DNA of 52,425 nucleotides from a virus: positions 1-52,425 of IMG/VR virus record IMGVR_UViG_3300015371_000053; one strand, 5' to 3'. A model generated the notes under the pieces. That model was not told the DNA's origin, searched no databases, and was given only the letters and a program-made list of their open reading frames with translations. Below, in pieces: positions 19,225-27,120 of the stretch (position 1 is its first letter; each line of letters begins with the position of its first letter). Made by a program: the position numbers and the translations under genes.

Positions 19225-20226
19225 TTGCCCATCAACTACAGTTCCTCCACGGCTGCCACCACGATCAATAACGACCTGATCTGGAGGAACTGGGTTACTC
19301 AGAACTCGACAACCTCCACTGGCGGCACCATCGTCATTGACGATGTGTGGAGGAACTGGACCGCGACGGTTGCTGCCACATCCAGTGGCGAGTACACCAT
19401 CACCGTGGAAACCGACGAGCAACGCGCTCGGCGTACTGAGCAGCGTCGGCAGGAGTTCGACAGCGAGAACGCTCGGATCGCTCATCGGGAACAACTCCGA
19501 CAGGAAGCCATTCGATGGGCTCACGACAACCTTCCAACCCAGGAAGAGCGTGAAGCCTATATCGAGGCTGAACCCGAACAGCGTCGGGAGATCCAAACGA
19601 GGGTCATGGAGACCCGCCGTCAACGGCGGTGGGCTCTGGACGTTCTCGACGGTTGGTTCCGAGGCGCTGAGTTCGCTGAAGAGCGAGCGCAGTTCGAGAA
19701 CGCTGAGTACGAGGAACAACGTCGTCTGATTACTGCACACCAGCAGTTGATCAGTCGTCGTCGGGAAGAGGAAGCAGAGCGGCAACGAGAGCGGCAACGA
19801 GGTGCGGAAGCTCGCGCCAAGGAGCTGCTCAAGATGGTGGTCACTCCATTGCAGTTCGAGCAGTTCGAGCGAGATGGAGAGATCGCTGTCACCGGATCGG
19901 AAGGCGGTCAGTACGTCGTCCGGTCCAACACCCACGAGGGAAACGTGGACTACTACGAGGATGGCCGGAAATGCACTTCTTTCTGTGCTCATCCCCGGAT
20001 GTACTACGACAACGATGGTCATCGTCGTATCCCCACAGTGGATGCCGTAGTCAGCCAAATCCTGGCGCTACAGCACGATGAGTTTGATTTCATCGTCACG
20101 GCCAACCAGTACAGCACATGGGTCGATGGTCCTGGAATGAGACTCAAGGAACGGGCGCGTGAAGCCATCACGGCCCGTCGCACAGCAGAACAACAGCAGC
20201 GACCCGTTTTCGCCATCGCTGTGTAA
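19225..20226 (+). CDS. paralog B2, 333 aa, with extra N-terminal domains
   Basis: TTG start three bases after A2. N-terminus carries a twofold repeat (NNDLIWRNWV and IDDVWRNWTATVAATSSGEY), rich in Thr/Ser and strand-like. Residues 70-200 are a long Arg/Glu/Gln helical region (ARRTEQRRQEFDSENARIAH; EEEAERQRERQRGAEARAKE), probably coiled coil. The C-terminal domain (about 205-310) matches B1: GEIAVTGSEGGQYVV, GNV, FCAHPRM, SQILALQHDEFDF. B1 thus equals the C-terminal domain only. Confidence 0.75.
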   Translation: MPINYSSSTAATTINNDLIWRNWVTQNSTTSTGGTIVIDDVWRNWTATVAATSSGEYTITVETDEQRARRTEQRRQEFDSENARIAHREQLRQEAIRWAHDNLPTQEEREAYIEAEPEQRREIQTRVMETRRQRRWALDVLDGWFRGAEFAEERAQFENAEYEEQRRLITAHQQLISRRREEEAERQRERQRGAEARAKELLKMVVTPLQFEQFERDGEIAVTGSEGGQYVVRSNTHEGNVDYYEDGRKCTSFCAHPRMYYDNDGHRRIPTVDAVVSQILALQHDEFDFIVTANQYSTWVDGPGMRLKERAREAITARRTAEQQQRPVFAIAV

Positions 20227-20230
20227 AACC

Positions 20231-20280
20231 GGTGAGGGTCGGATTGGCGATCCGAGAGGCATGGGCATCCGGCCCTCACC
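20231..20280 (+). promoter_or_regulatory. branched hairpin before the gene at 20299
   Basis: GGTGAGGG (20231-20238)/CCCTCACC (20273-20280) encloses a second perfect hairpin TCGGAT/ATCCGA (20239-20255). AAGAAGGAGAG follows. No T-tract. Confidence 0.55.
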
Positions 20281-20298
20281 CTCAAGAAGGAGAGTTCT

Positions 20299-20424
20299 AT
20301 GAGCAGCAGAAATAACCGAAACAGCAGAAGAAAGGAAGGTGAGGCCATGAACGATGCAAGTGGGGCGAAAGCCCCTAACCCATCGACGCGCCTAGAGAGG
20401 GGTGTTGAAGATGGAAGGGAATAG
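20299..20424 (+). CDS. small Arg/Ser-rich peptide, 41 aa
   Basis: ATG 20299 after AAGGAGAGTTCT. MSSRNNRNSRRKEGEAMNDA, then GAKAPNPSTRLERGVEDG. Overlaps the next gene by 14 bases. A GGGGC-GAAA-GCCCC hairpin (20361-20374) lies within it. Coding status rests on the good ribosome site; it could instead be a leader frame that couples translation of the next gene. Confidence 0.45.
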   Translation: MSSRNNRNSRRKEGEAMNDASGAKAPNPSTRLERGVEDGRE

Positions 20425-21190
20425 TCCTTTCGAGGGTTCAGGTGAGATGCCCGAATTTCTCAAAGCAATCCTCAGTGATATCTCGGAAAAAGCTTTTGAT
20501 ACCGGATTGGCCCATGACACCGCCGCAGAGGAGATCATGCCCACGGCGGAACAGCTAGAAGTAGCTCCCGGCGATCTGGTCCACACCTACGACATCAATG
20601 GTGATGGAGCACTGATGGTCGGTGAAGTCATCGATCCGGAAACCCAAGCCGAGGAATATCCAGACTGGCAGACCAGACTGGAGAAGTACTACATCCTGGG
20701 ACGTTGGCGCTCGTCCAACGAACCTCTGGGAGAAGAAGTCCTTGGTTGGGAAGCAAGATCCAAGCTGATCAAGATCACTCGCGATCAGTACATCGAGATC
20801 CTTCGTTGGATCGAGATGCGGGGTGAAATCCCCAAGGAAGGTACCGAGTGGTGGTACATCCTGGTCAGCGAAAAGCTGAACGATGCTGCCGAAGTCAATC
20901 CAGACAAACTGTTCCACGTCTTGGATTGCAACAACTGTGGCTCCCATGGAGTCATCGTGAAGGTAGTCAAGACCATTACTGCTTACATGCGTCCCGGATA
21001 CGACTCGGAAGAGGAGAATCCAAAGGGAACGCTGTACGAGCTGAGCAACCCGCGTGAAGACGAAACAGAAGGCACGGCAGAGGTCTTCTGTCTCTCATGC
21101 GGTCACCAAGAAGTACTTCCGGATGACGTGAGAGTCCTTCGGAAGGGAAACCGCACAGCGGTAGATCTTGTCAGTGTGTTGCGTATGTGA
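20411..21190 (+). CDS. hypothetical protein with two Cys pairs, 259 aa
   Basis: MEGNSPFEGSGEMPEFLKAI; acidic overall. The C-terminal third has LDCNNCGSHG and FCLSCGHQEV, a split zinc ribbon. A central segment reads YYILGRWRSSNEPLGEEVLG. ATG 20411 chosen because GAGAGGGG lies eight bases upstream; GTG 20402 is also in frame. The 3' end contains the -35 and -10 boxes of promoter P4. Confidence 0.65.
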   Translation: MEGNSPFEGSGEMPEFLKAILSDISEKAFDTGLAHDTAAEEIMPTAEQLEVAPGDLVHTYDINGDGALMVGEVIDPETQAEEYPDWQTRLEKYYILGRWRSSNEPLGEEVLGWEARSKLIKITRDQYIEILRWIEMRGEIPKEGTEWWYILVSEKLNDAAEVNPDKLFHVLDCNNCGSHGVIVKVVKTITAYMRPGYDSEEENPKGTLYELSNPREDETEGTAEVFCLSCGHQEVLPDDVRVLRKGNRTAVDLVSVLRM

Positions 21191-21196
21191 TATACT
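21168..21196 (+). promoter_or_regulatory. promoter P4
   Basis: TTGTCA (21168-21173), 17-bp spacer, TATACT (21191-21196). Predicted start at 21203, exactly where AGTTGACGGGAGAGGT begins, seven bases after the -10 box as in P2. It overlaps the end of the upstream coding region. Confidence 0.75.
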
Positions 21197-21202
21197 GATA
21201 AC

Positions 21203-21310
21203 AGTTGACGGGAGAGGTGCGCCCGTTACGGTGACATAGCCCCGAGACCTTTGAGGTCCGGGGCTTTTGTCATGTCGGAGCCCGGTCATCCCTTGGAGGG
21301 GGACCGGGCT
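21203..21310 (+). terminator. P4 leader with two successive terminator-like hairpins
   Basis: Leader hairpin ACGGG/CCCGT. First terminator AGCCCCG (21238-21244)/CGGGGCT (21259-21265) with inner GACCT-TTG-AGGTC and TTTTG. Second hairpin AGCCCGGTC (21279-21287)/GACCGGGCT (21302-21310). Both lie between P4 and the gene at 21348, so expression needs read-through or the short RNA has its own role. Confidence 0.7.
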
Positions 21311-21347
21311 TTCCCATGCCCGCACCAAACAACAGGAAGGCAGTGCT

Positions 21348-22691
21348 ATGGCACAGGCAACCCTGGCCCCTCCTCCGGTACCTCCCGATGAGGTAATCGA
21401 GGAAGAGGTCACGACGGTTACGACCGTCAAGAAGAAGGCCAAGAAGCCCAAGAACCGCAAGGGCAAGGGCTTCTGGAAGCGCTCGAAGCGCCGCTTCAAG
21501 AGGGCGATGAAGAAGGTCTCGAAGGTCATGAAGAGTGGCTGGGAGAAGACCAAGAAGGGCGCAAAGACCGCCTACCGGTGGTCCAAGACCAAGGTGAAGC
21601 AGACCGGCGCACAGCTCAAGCGCTTCGGTCGCTGGACGGGTCGTCAGGCTCGTTCATTCGGACGGTGGACAGTCCGGGTAGCCAAGGCGACCCCGATGTT
21701 CATCCGTCGCACCATCGGCTACATCCTCCGCGCAGCCTCCTGGGTTGTCCGGACGGTGCTGGCAACCGCGTTCCGCGTGACGTGGGCTGCCTTCCTCGTG
21801 GCTGCACTCGCCATGACCTTCATGGCGTTCACACACGACAAGTACGAGTCCAAGGTTCACCGCAAGACCAAGACCCTCTCGAAGGGTAAGAAGGCCAAGA
21901 GGTCTCCCATGGAGACCGAAGCCCGTCGTACTGCGGGCAAGGCAGTCGGCAAGGTGGAGAAGGGTTCGCTTGGCAAGTGGACCCCGTACCACAACGTTGT
22001 CCAGGTCAAGAAGTCGAAGAAGACCACGACTGACGACCAGGAGGGCGACATACAGGTCGAGGAGAAGTTCTCCATCACTTCGTCCATTGACTACTTCGAT
22101 GAGTGGTTCGTGACGGATGACAAGGACAAGATCCTCGACTCCAGGAGAGATCTTCCGATCCCGGATGATCTCTCTGAGGACAACATCGAGTTCTTCGTGA
22201 GAACGATGACCTTGATCGACAACCCGGCAGCCGAGGCTCACCTCGGTCTCTGGGAGGGAACAGTCCTCGAAACCGAGAAGGGCAAGGCCCTCACGGACAA
22301 CGCCTACTACATCACCAAGAGCTACTGGCTTGGTCGATTGGCGTCGTTCGAGACCACTCGGGATGTCATCGGTGAGTTCGATCAGAGCGATCCGTGGCCC
22401 GAGTACTCGGCCCAGGTCAACAACAAGGTGAACGCTGCCTTGGCGTTGGCCATCAAGAACCACAAGGACGAGTTCGACGCTCGTCGCCTGCACCAGCCCT
22501 CATTCGTCAAGGGCTGGAAGCACCAGCAGGAGTGGATGATGGAGCGTGAGAAGCGCAACGTCGAAAAGCGTGCCGAGGAAGACGTCGAAAGGGTTGCTGC
22601 AGCCCAGGCAGCCAAGAAGGCGTCGGCCAGCAAGAAGACGGCAGCGAAGAAGACCGCTGCCAGCAAGAAGACGACCTCCGCTAGCCAGTAG
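21348..22691 (+). CDS. large basic membrane protein with histone-H1-like tail
   Basis: 447 aa. Residues 28-120 are extremely basic (VKKKAKKPKNRKGKGFWKRS, FKRAMKKVSKVMKSGWEKTK). A hydrophobic segment near 145-162 (TWAAFLVAALAMTFMAF) likely crosses the membrane, with amphipathic residues 117-143 before it. After a second basic stretch comes an acidic globular region (DEWFVTDDKDKILDSRRDLP ...). The end (about 418-447) is KKASASKKTAAKKTAASKKT, a Ser/Ala/Lys repeat like histone H1 and bacterial H1-like proteins. Likely binds DNA at the membrane; inference. Single gene between P4 and a terminator. Confidence 0.7.
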   Translation: MAQATLAPPPVPPDEVIEEEVTTVTTVKKKAKKPKNRKGKGFWKRSKRRFKRAMKKVSKVMKSGWEKTKKGAKTAYRWSKTKVKQTGAQLKRFGRWTGRQARSFGRWTVRVAKATPMFIRRTIGYILRAASWVVRTVLATAFRVTWAAFLVAALAMTFMAFTHDKYESKVHRKTKTLSKGKKAKRSPMETEARRTAGKAVGKVEKGSLGKWTPYHNVVQVKKSKKTTTDDQEGDIQVEEKFSITSSIDYFDEWFVTDDKDKILDSRRDLPIPDDLSEDNIEFFVRTMTLIDNPAAEAHLGLWEGTVLETEKGKALTDNAYYITKSYWLGRLASFETTRDVIGEFDQSDPWPEYSAQVNNKVNAALALAIKNHKDEFDARRLHQPSFVKGWKHQQEWMMEREKRNVEKRAEEDVERVAAAQAAKKASASKKTAAKKTAASKKTTSASQ

Positions 22692-22702
22692 GGAGGGAGG
22701 GG

Positions 22703-22734
22703 AAGGGCCGGTGTGAAAGCACCGGCCCTTTCTT
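22703..22734 (+). terminator. intrinsic terminator
   Basis: AAGGGCCGGTG (22703-22713), loop TGAAAG, CACCGGCCCTT (22720-22730), 11 bp perfect, followed by TCTTC with a short T-rich run. Closes the P4 unit. Confidence 0.75.
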
Positions 22735-22786
22735 CGTGTACAGCCCACACAACCCTGGGCCTTCCGGCCTATGGAAGGAGAGTTAC

Positions 22787-23014
22787 ATGATTACAAGGGT
22801 CGTAATGGACATTGTTCATAACGAACCACTCACTGACCGTCAGCAGCGGAACTTCGCGGTTGGCGCTGACGAGTTTCTGAAGGGGGTGGTATGCCCCCAA
22901 ATGAAGGTGAAGTTCGACCAGAATGACTTCTGGTCGTTCGCTCACACTCATGATTCAAACCCGGATGAAGCGTGCGTTGCTTGCTTCAACCACTCTCGGG
23001 ACGGTCGTTCCTGA
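22787..23014 (+). CDS. hypothetical protein, 75 aa
   Basis: ATG after GGAAGGAGAGTTAC. MITRVVMDIVHNEPLTDRQQ, CPQMKVKFDQNDFWSFAHTH, DEACVACFNHSRDG. Four Cys/His-rich positions near the end suggest a weak metal site. No family recognised. Confidence 0.6.
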   Translation: MITRVVMDIVHNEPLTDRQQRNFAVGADEFLKGVVCPQMKVKFDQNDFWSFAHTHDSNPDEACVACFNHSRDGRS

Positions 23015-23062
23015 GTTCTTCCAGAAACCACAAGTAAACAACAAGCAGAGGATTTGTTCCTA

Positions 23063-24700
23063 GTGACCGTTGAAGTCAACGAAATCACCGATGCCCGCGA
23101 AACTCGTGAAAACGCGGCCAAGAAAGAGCGCAAGACGCGCAAGCGGATCATGGACATGCTGGAGGCGTCAGCAGGCCAGATCACCTCCCATGAGACAGGG
23201 ATCGCCACCCACCCCAGGACGGCAACCAGCCCCCTGATCTCGATCCGGGAGGATGCTTCACCCGAGCAAGCTGCTTCGTGGCTCACGAAGTACTGCAAGT
23301 CCGAACTCACGGAATCTGTTTTTCAGCTTCCGCCTGAGATCAAGTGCCGTCCCTGGGACGGTGCTGTGAACGTGAACGACCTGCTGAAGAAGATCTACGG
23401 CGTGGCATCTCAGGGTGTCGCGATCCGAAGCTTCTTCGGTACTCAGCCTCCGCAGGAGATCACTGTGGAGGTCGGGTTCGAGCAGCACCGTGCGGTTCCG
23501 TTCGGTCTGATCGACTTCCCGGACTTCGAGGGCCAGATCTACCTGGGCCAAAAGGAGGACCCCGAGTACGGGATTCTCTTCGACGCCTACGTCAAGTGCC
23601 CGAAGAAGTACAAGAAGGCCGTTGATGGGTTCTGGAACCAGCTCAAGGACCACATCAAGGACCACTCGATCTACAAGGGGAAGGCTGTTGTGGGTGTCGG
23701 TCGGATGAACCGTCAGACCGGCACGTTCGAGCACCCGACCTTCCTCGACCCCTTCTCACTCGACCCGAACACCGTGGCCTACAGCCAGGAGGTCTTCAAC
23801 GGTCTGAGGGCGAGCGTGTGGGGACCAATCAGGACGGCGGTGCTTCAGCGCATCGCTGGACTGAAGCTGAACCGAAAGACGCTGCTGTACGGCACGTTCG
23901 GCACCGGAAAAACTCTCGCCGGTGGTCTGACAGCCCGTGTGGCAGTGAATAACGGCTGGACATTCATCCAGGCGAAGACCGGCGAAGAGGACTTGCGAAC
24001 GGTCCTTAAGACGGCAGAGCTTCTTGCCCCGGCAATCGTCTTCTTTGAGGACATCGATATCTTGATCGAGTCTGACCCGGCTGAGATGTCGAAAATGCTG
24101 GAGATGTTCGACGGGATCAGCAAGAAGGACAAGGAGGTCGCGGTCCTCATGACCTCCAACTACATCGAGTCGCTCAGCAAGGGTATGACCCGAGTTGGGC
24201 GGATCGACTCTGCTATCGAGATCGGTAGCTTGGACCAGGGAGCGTTGCACCGCTTGATCAGTAACGCTTTCGAGAAGGTTCAGCCGTACAACGGTTCTGT
24301 AGACAACGGCGTGTACGAGGCCATGAGCAAGGTGTTGACCGCTGACGACCTGAAGATGCCGGATCGCTCGCTGCTCTCCGACGAAGTGGACTTCGAACGC
24401 ATCATGGAGTCCATGGAGGGTTACGAGCCCGCGTTCATCATCGGGACGTTCAACTTGGCGAAGTCCAACGCCATCATCCGTACGGAAAGCCTCGACTTCA
24501 GGCTGACCACGGAGGACTTCGTTCTTGCAGCGGAGACGCTACGCAACCAGCACGACACCCACACCAATGCCGCTGACCGTCCAGACGTGGACAAGATCGG
24601 ACAGGTGCTCGGGAACGTGATGGAGCAGGCCAACGCCAAGGCTCTGCAGAGCCACAGGGTCGATTTCCAGGAAAAGGGCGATATTGTCGCTACTTCGTAG
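23063..24700 (+). CDS. AAA+ ATPase (classical AAA clade)
   Basis: 545 aa. An N-terminal domain of about 240 residues of unknown type precedes one AAA module: Walker A GTFGTGKT (277-284, K283), Walker B IVFFEDID (325-332), sensor-1 TSNY, and an arginine-finger region MTRVGRIDSAI (R377, R380), the layout of Cdc48/FtsH/proteasome-type ATPases. There is no protease motif. It probably remodels or unfolds a protein or nucleoprotein complex as a hexameric ring. GTG 23063 is the likely start; TTG 23054 is possible. Substrate unknown. Confidence 0.85.
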   Translation: MTVEVNEITDARETRENAAKKERKTRKRIMDMLEASAGQITSHETGIATHPRTATSPLISIREDASPEQAASWLTKYCKSELTESVFQLPPEIKCRPWDGAVNVNDLLKKIYGVASQGVAIRSFFGTQPPQEITVEVGFEQHRAVPFGLIDFPDFEGQIYLGQKEDPEYGILFDAYVKCPKKYKKAVDGFWNQLKDHIKDHSIYKGKAVVGVGRMNRQTGTFEHPTFLDPFSLDPNTVAYSQEVFNGLRASVWGPIRTAVLQRIAGLKLNRKTLLYGTFGTGKTLAGGLTARVAVNNGWTFIQAKTGEEDLRTVLKTAELLAPAIVFFEDIDILIESDPAEMSKMLEMFDGISKKDKEVAVLMTSNYIESLSKGMTRVGRIDSAIEIGSLDQGALHRLISNAFEKVQPYNGSVDNGVYEAMSKVLTADDLKMPDRSLLSDEVDFERIMESMEGYEPAFIIGTFNLAKSNAIIRTESLDFRLTTEDFVLAAETLRNQHDTHTNAADRPDVDKIGQVLGNVMEQANAKALQSHRVDFQEKGDIVATS

Positions 24701-24709
24701 GTGGGGAGG

Positions 24710-24874
24710 GCTGCCACACCTGGCGGCACGCTCCTGGGGGTCGATCTGAAGCGCTGTAAAGACGCCGACTCAGGGATTCTGCTGACTTGAGTCGGTTGGC
24801 GCTGGGGATTCGTCCCCATCTGGAAGAACGGCGGGGGCTGGACACTTCGGTGTCTGGCCCCCGTCACCTTTTTA
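24710..24874 (+). ncRNA. structured 3' region or small RNA ending in a terminator
   Basis: Successive hairpins: GCTGCC (24710)/GGCGGC (24722); AGCGC (24750)/GCGCT (24799) enclosing CCGACTCA (24765-24772)/TGAGTCGG (24788-24795); TGGGGA-TTCG-TCCCCA (24803-24818); then a 14-bp terminator with a TTCG loop (24832-24863) and TTTTTATTT. No coding frame. It may be the AAA gene's 3' UTR or an RNA released from it. Confidence 0.55.
24832..24874 (+). terminator. strong intrinsic terminator after the AAA gene
   Basis: CGGGGGCTGGACAC (24832-24845), loop TTCG, GTGTCTGGCCCCCG (24850-24863), two G-U pairs, followed by TCACCTTTTTATTT. Confidence 0.8.
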
Positions 24875-24899
24875 TTTGAGTTTCAAAAAAGGAGAGAAA

Positions 24900-25202
24900 G
24901 TGGAGATTGGAGAGCACTTCGATGCTGAAGTCATCGAAGCCAGTCAGGTCTACCTCACTGATGAGGAAGACGAAGAATTGAAGAGCGTTTTACGCGATCT
25001 GCAAGCTGCGCAGATCGAAGCATTCCCGGATCTGGACGACGAGGATAGAACCATCAACCTCGCCGCCTACGCATTCGTAGCGGGTCGTTCTGCCCAGAAG
25101 TCCGTGGAGGCAGGGCCTGTCACCGAATTCATCGGTACTGACCCGTCTCGGGAAACCGTCACCATGAGCATCGCCGCTCTGAAGCATTTGCTCGGAGGCT
25201 GA
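24900..25202 (+). CDS. acidic hypothetical protein, 100 aa
   Basis: GTG 24900 follows AAGGAGAGAAA; an in-frame TTG at 24876 precedes the ribosome site and is rejected. MEIGEHFDAEVIEASQVYLT, then acidic and helical (DEEDEELKSVLRDLQAAQIE). The end SRETVTMSIAALKHLLGG is strand-helix. Unknown function. Confidence 0.65.
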   Translation: MEIGEHFDAEVIEASQVYLTDEEDEELKSVLRDLQAAQIEAFPDLDDEDRTINLAAYAFVAGRSAQKSVEAGPVTEFIGTDPSRETVTMSIAALKHLLGG

Positions 25203-25204
25203 TT

Positions 25205-25354
25205 GTGTTCAAGTGGCTTAAGCGGGCAGTCCGCAAAATCGTCGCCTTTGTGAGGCGTCTGGTGACAAAGCGCTACAAGAACGAGTACGAGCGCATCCTG
25301 TTTGAAGCAACTTACGCGATTGGTTACCAGTTCCGTAAAGGGTTGATGGCATGA
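25205..25354 (+). CDS. small basic protein, 49 aa
   Basis: GTG after GGAGGCTGATT. MFKWLKRAVRKIVAFVRRLV: a cationic amphipathic helix, then KRYKNEYERILFEATYAIGY. Could associate with membrane surface or nucleic acid. Ends in an ATGA overlap with the next gene. Confidence 0.55.
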   Translation: MFKWLKRAVRKIVAFVRRLVTKRYKNEYERILFEATYAIGYQFRKGLMA

Positions 25355-25977
25355 GTAAGCAGAACGATGACTTCAAGGCTGTGGTCGAGTCTCGGAGTAT
25401 CGAAGAACAGATCAAGCACCTGATTAGCGACAAGATCCCAGGCGAGATCGAGTTCGTTGGTGTGCTGAGAAGCAACATCAAGACCATGCTTTCCAGGTCC
25501 AGAATGCATTTCGCTGGGTCTGACCCATGGCCTGACGGTGATGAAGCACTACGAGCGACCGCAGATCACATGAAGGCCAACATCTACGCCTGCCTTTGCA
25601 ACTCGCTGGCGTGCGGAATCGTAGTAGGCAAGAACAAGGAGTACCAAAAGAAAGAATCCGAGGAGTACTACGAACTCTTCGGAAAAGACCTCGTTTTCCG
25701 GCTTAGCTGCGCGGCGCAGACGGCTGGGATTACGTCCGATGAGGAGATGATGCTGTCACTTCGAGATGCTCTCGAATCAAGCGTTCAGGGAGTCGGGCAG
25801 ATGATGTCGTTCAAAGAGAAGACCGGCATCGCAACGCTGCATATCTGGGATCTGTGGAACGCAGCTCTCGGTAGTTCCTGTTTGACCCTTTACACCATCG
25901 GTTTCGAGCTGGGTGTGAAGTGGAGCGAAGAAGAGATCCTAAATGGGATCTTGGAGGCATCTGAAGAAGGAAGCTAA
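25351..25977 (+). CDS. hypothetical protein, 208 aa
   Basis: MSKQNDDFKAVVESRSIEEQ; helical protein with acidic C-terminus. Cysteines are scattered (YACLCNSLACGIVVG). Ends one base before the next gene's start. No family recognised. Confidence 0.65.
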   Translation: MSKQNDDFKAVVESRSIEEQIKHLISDKIPGEIEFVGVLRSNIKTMLSRSRMHFAGSDPWPDGDEALRATADHMKANIYACLCNSLACGIVVGKNKEYQKKESEEYYELFGKDLVFRLSCAAQTAGITSDEEMMLSLRDALESSVQGVGQMMSFKEKTGIATLHIWDLWNAALGSSCLTLYTIGFELGVKWSEEEILNGILEASEEGS

Positions 25978-26322
25978 ATGGACGTAGAACAGCGGTACAA
26001 CGAACTTCTCATCAGAGAGGCTCGCGTCATAACCATCCTGGAAAGATGGTTAGAAGCAGGACGACTGAAAGAAGTGAGCTTCATTCATCGTATATTCGGT
26101 GGCAATTTCTACTACTACATCACCTTCGATAGGACCAAAGGTTCTCTCGGAATCAACAAGGCGGGGTATGTAGCCATCGAGGCTGATTCGCTGGAAGATG
26201 CGATAGCTAAGGCTGAGGAAATGTACGGCCATCATGTACGAGATGTCACCATTGAGTACGAGTTCGAACCGAAGCACTACCACAAGGGGCTATTGTCATC
26301 CCCTGAAAAAGAGACAGTTTGA
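25978..26322 (+). CDS. hypothetical protein, 114 aa
   Basis: MDVEQRYNELLIREARVITI; central FGGNFYYYITFDRTKGSLGI and YVAIEADSLEDAIAKAEEMY, a strand-helix pattern seen in small DUF proteins where D-x-L-x-D-A-I-A-K-A-E is the helix. Abuts the preceding stop. Last gene before the terminator at 26335. Confidence 0.65.
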   Translation: MDVEQRYNELLIREARVITILERWLEAGRLKEVSFIHRIFGGNFYYYITFDRTKGSLGINKAGYVAIEADSLEDAIAKAEEMYGHHVRDVTIEYEFEPKHYHKGLLSSPEKETV

Positions 26323-26334
26323 TCCACCCAGAAG

Positions 26335-26361
26335 AGCCCCCGGAAGGTCCGGGGGCTTTTT
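26335..26361 (+). terminator. intrinsic terminator
   Basis: AGCCCCCGGA (26335-26344), loop AGG, TCCGGGGGCT (26348-26357), 10 bp perfect, then a T5 run to 26361. Confidence 0.85.
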
Positions 26362-26382
26362 GCATGTAAAGAGGAGATAAGC

Positions 26383-26994
26383 ATGTTCTTTCTGACCATG
26401 ATCGTGTTTCCGATCCTGATGACGTGGCTCTACGGGTTCATCACCATCGGGAAGTACGACCACTTCAAGCGCAAGCTCGACATGACCAAAGAGGACGCGA
26501 AGGACAGCCTCGGTGCTGCTGCGATGTGGCCTCTTTTCCTCATGGTGGAGCCCAGCGCCGCCAAGGGGCTGCTCTTCCCCACTCTGTATCTGTGGCCTCG
26601 GTTCAGGGAGGAGTACCCGGAGATCAAGGCCCGTGAGGAGCGGGATCGGAAGTTCAAGCGCGAGATCAAGGTGAAGCAGAGTGAACGCCAGCGTCGTGAG
26701 AACCACGGTGAACTCCGTCTCGCGGATGCCCAGGAGGAGGTCAAGCACACCCGCAGGATGGCTCTTCTCCACAGGGAGACCGAGGAGTTCCAGAAGCAGA
26801 TGGTGGACGACTACCCGCCAGAACTGGAGTCCGGTGAGACCTACAAGAAGATGAAGGAGAAGGAGGCTGCGGAGCGGGAAAAAGCACGAATGGAGGACGA
26901 GTCCATGGACACCGAGTTCTGGTGCGAGAAGCACGGCTCTGGACACTGGACGACCCTCCGTATCGCCCGCGAAACCAGAAGAAGTTGCTCGTAG
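26383..26994 (+). CDS. membrane-anchored coiled-coil protein, 203 aa
   Basis: Starts MFFLTMIVFPILMTWLYGFI, one N-terminal membrane helix, with a second hydrophobic patch (LGAAAMWPLFLMVEPSAAKG). From about 85 the chain is a charged coiled coil (REERDRKFKREIKVKQSERQ; EKEAAEREKARMEDE). The C-terminus has WCEKHGSGHW. GAGGAGATAAGC precedes the ATG. May tether a complex to the membrane; inference. Confidence 0.65.
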   Translation: MFFLTMIVFPILMTWLYGFITIGKYDHFKRKLDMTKEDAKDSLGAAAMWPLFLMVEPSAAKGLLFPTLYLWPRFREEYPEIKAREERDRKFKREIKVKQSERQRRENHGELRLADAQEEVKHTRRMALLHRETEEFQKQMVDDYPPELESGETYKKMKEKEAAEREKARMEDESMDTEFWCEKHGSGHWTTLRIARETRRSCS

Positions 26995-27104
26995 ATCGGT
27001 ACGACAGCATCACCTGTCCTGTTTGTGACATGACTTCGTACAACCCGAATGACATCCGTTGGGGTTACTGCGGGAATTGCCACGACTGGACAACCTACAA
27101 GTGA
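26922..27104 (+). CDS. zinc-ribbon protein, about 60 aa
   Basis: DRYDSITCPVCDMTSYNPND then IRWGYCGNCHDWTTYK: C-x2-C ... C-x2-C ribbon with the S/T-x-N-P-N-D ... G-Y-C-G-x-C-H-D-W signature that I recall from many actinobacteriophages. It overlaps the previous gene by 73 bases if it starts at GTG 26922; TTG 26982 is a shorter option. Confidence 0.65.
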   Translation: MREARLWTLDDPPYRPRNQKKLLVDRYDSITCPVCDMTSYNPNDIRWGYCGNCHDWTTYK

Positions 27105-27120
27105 AAACAAAAGGAGAGTA

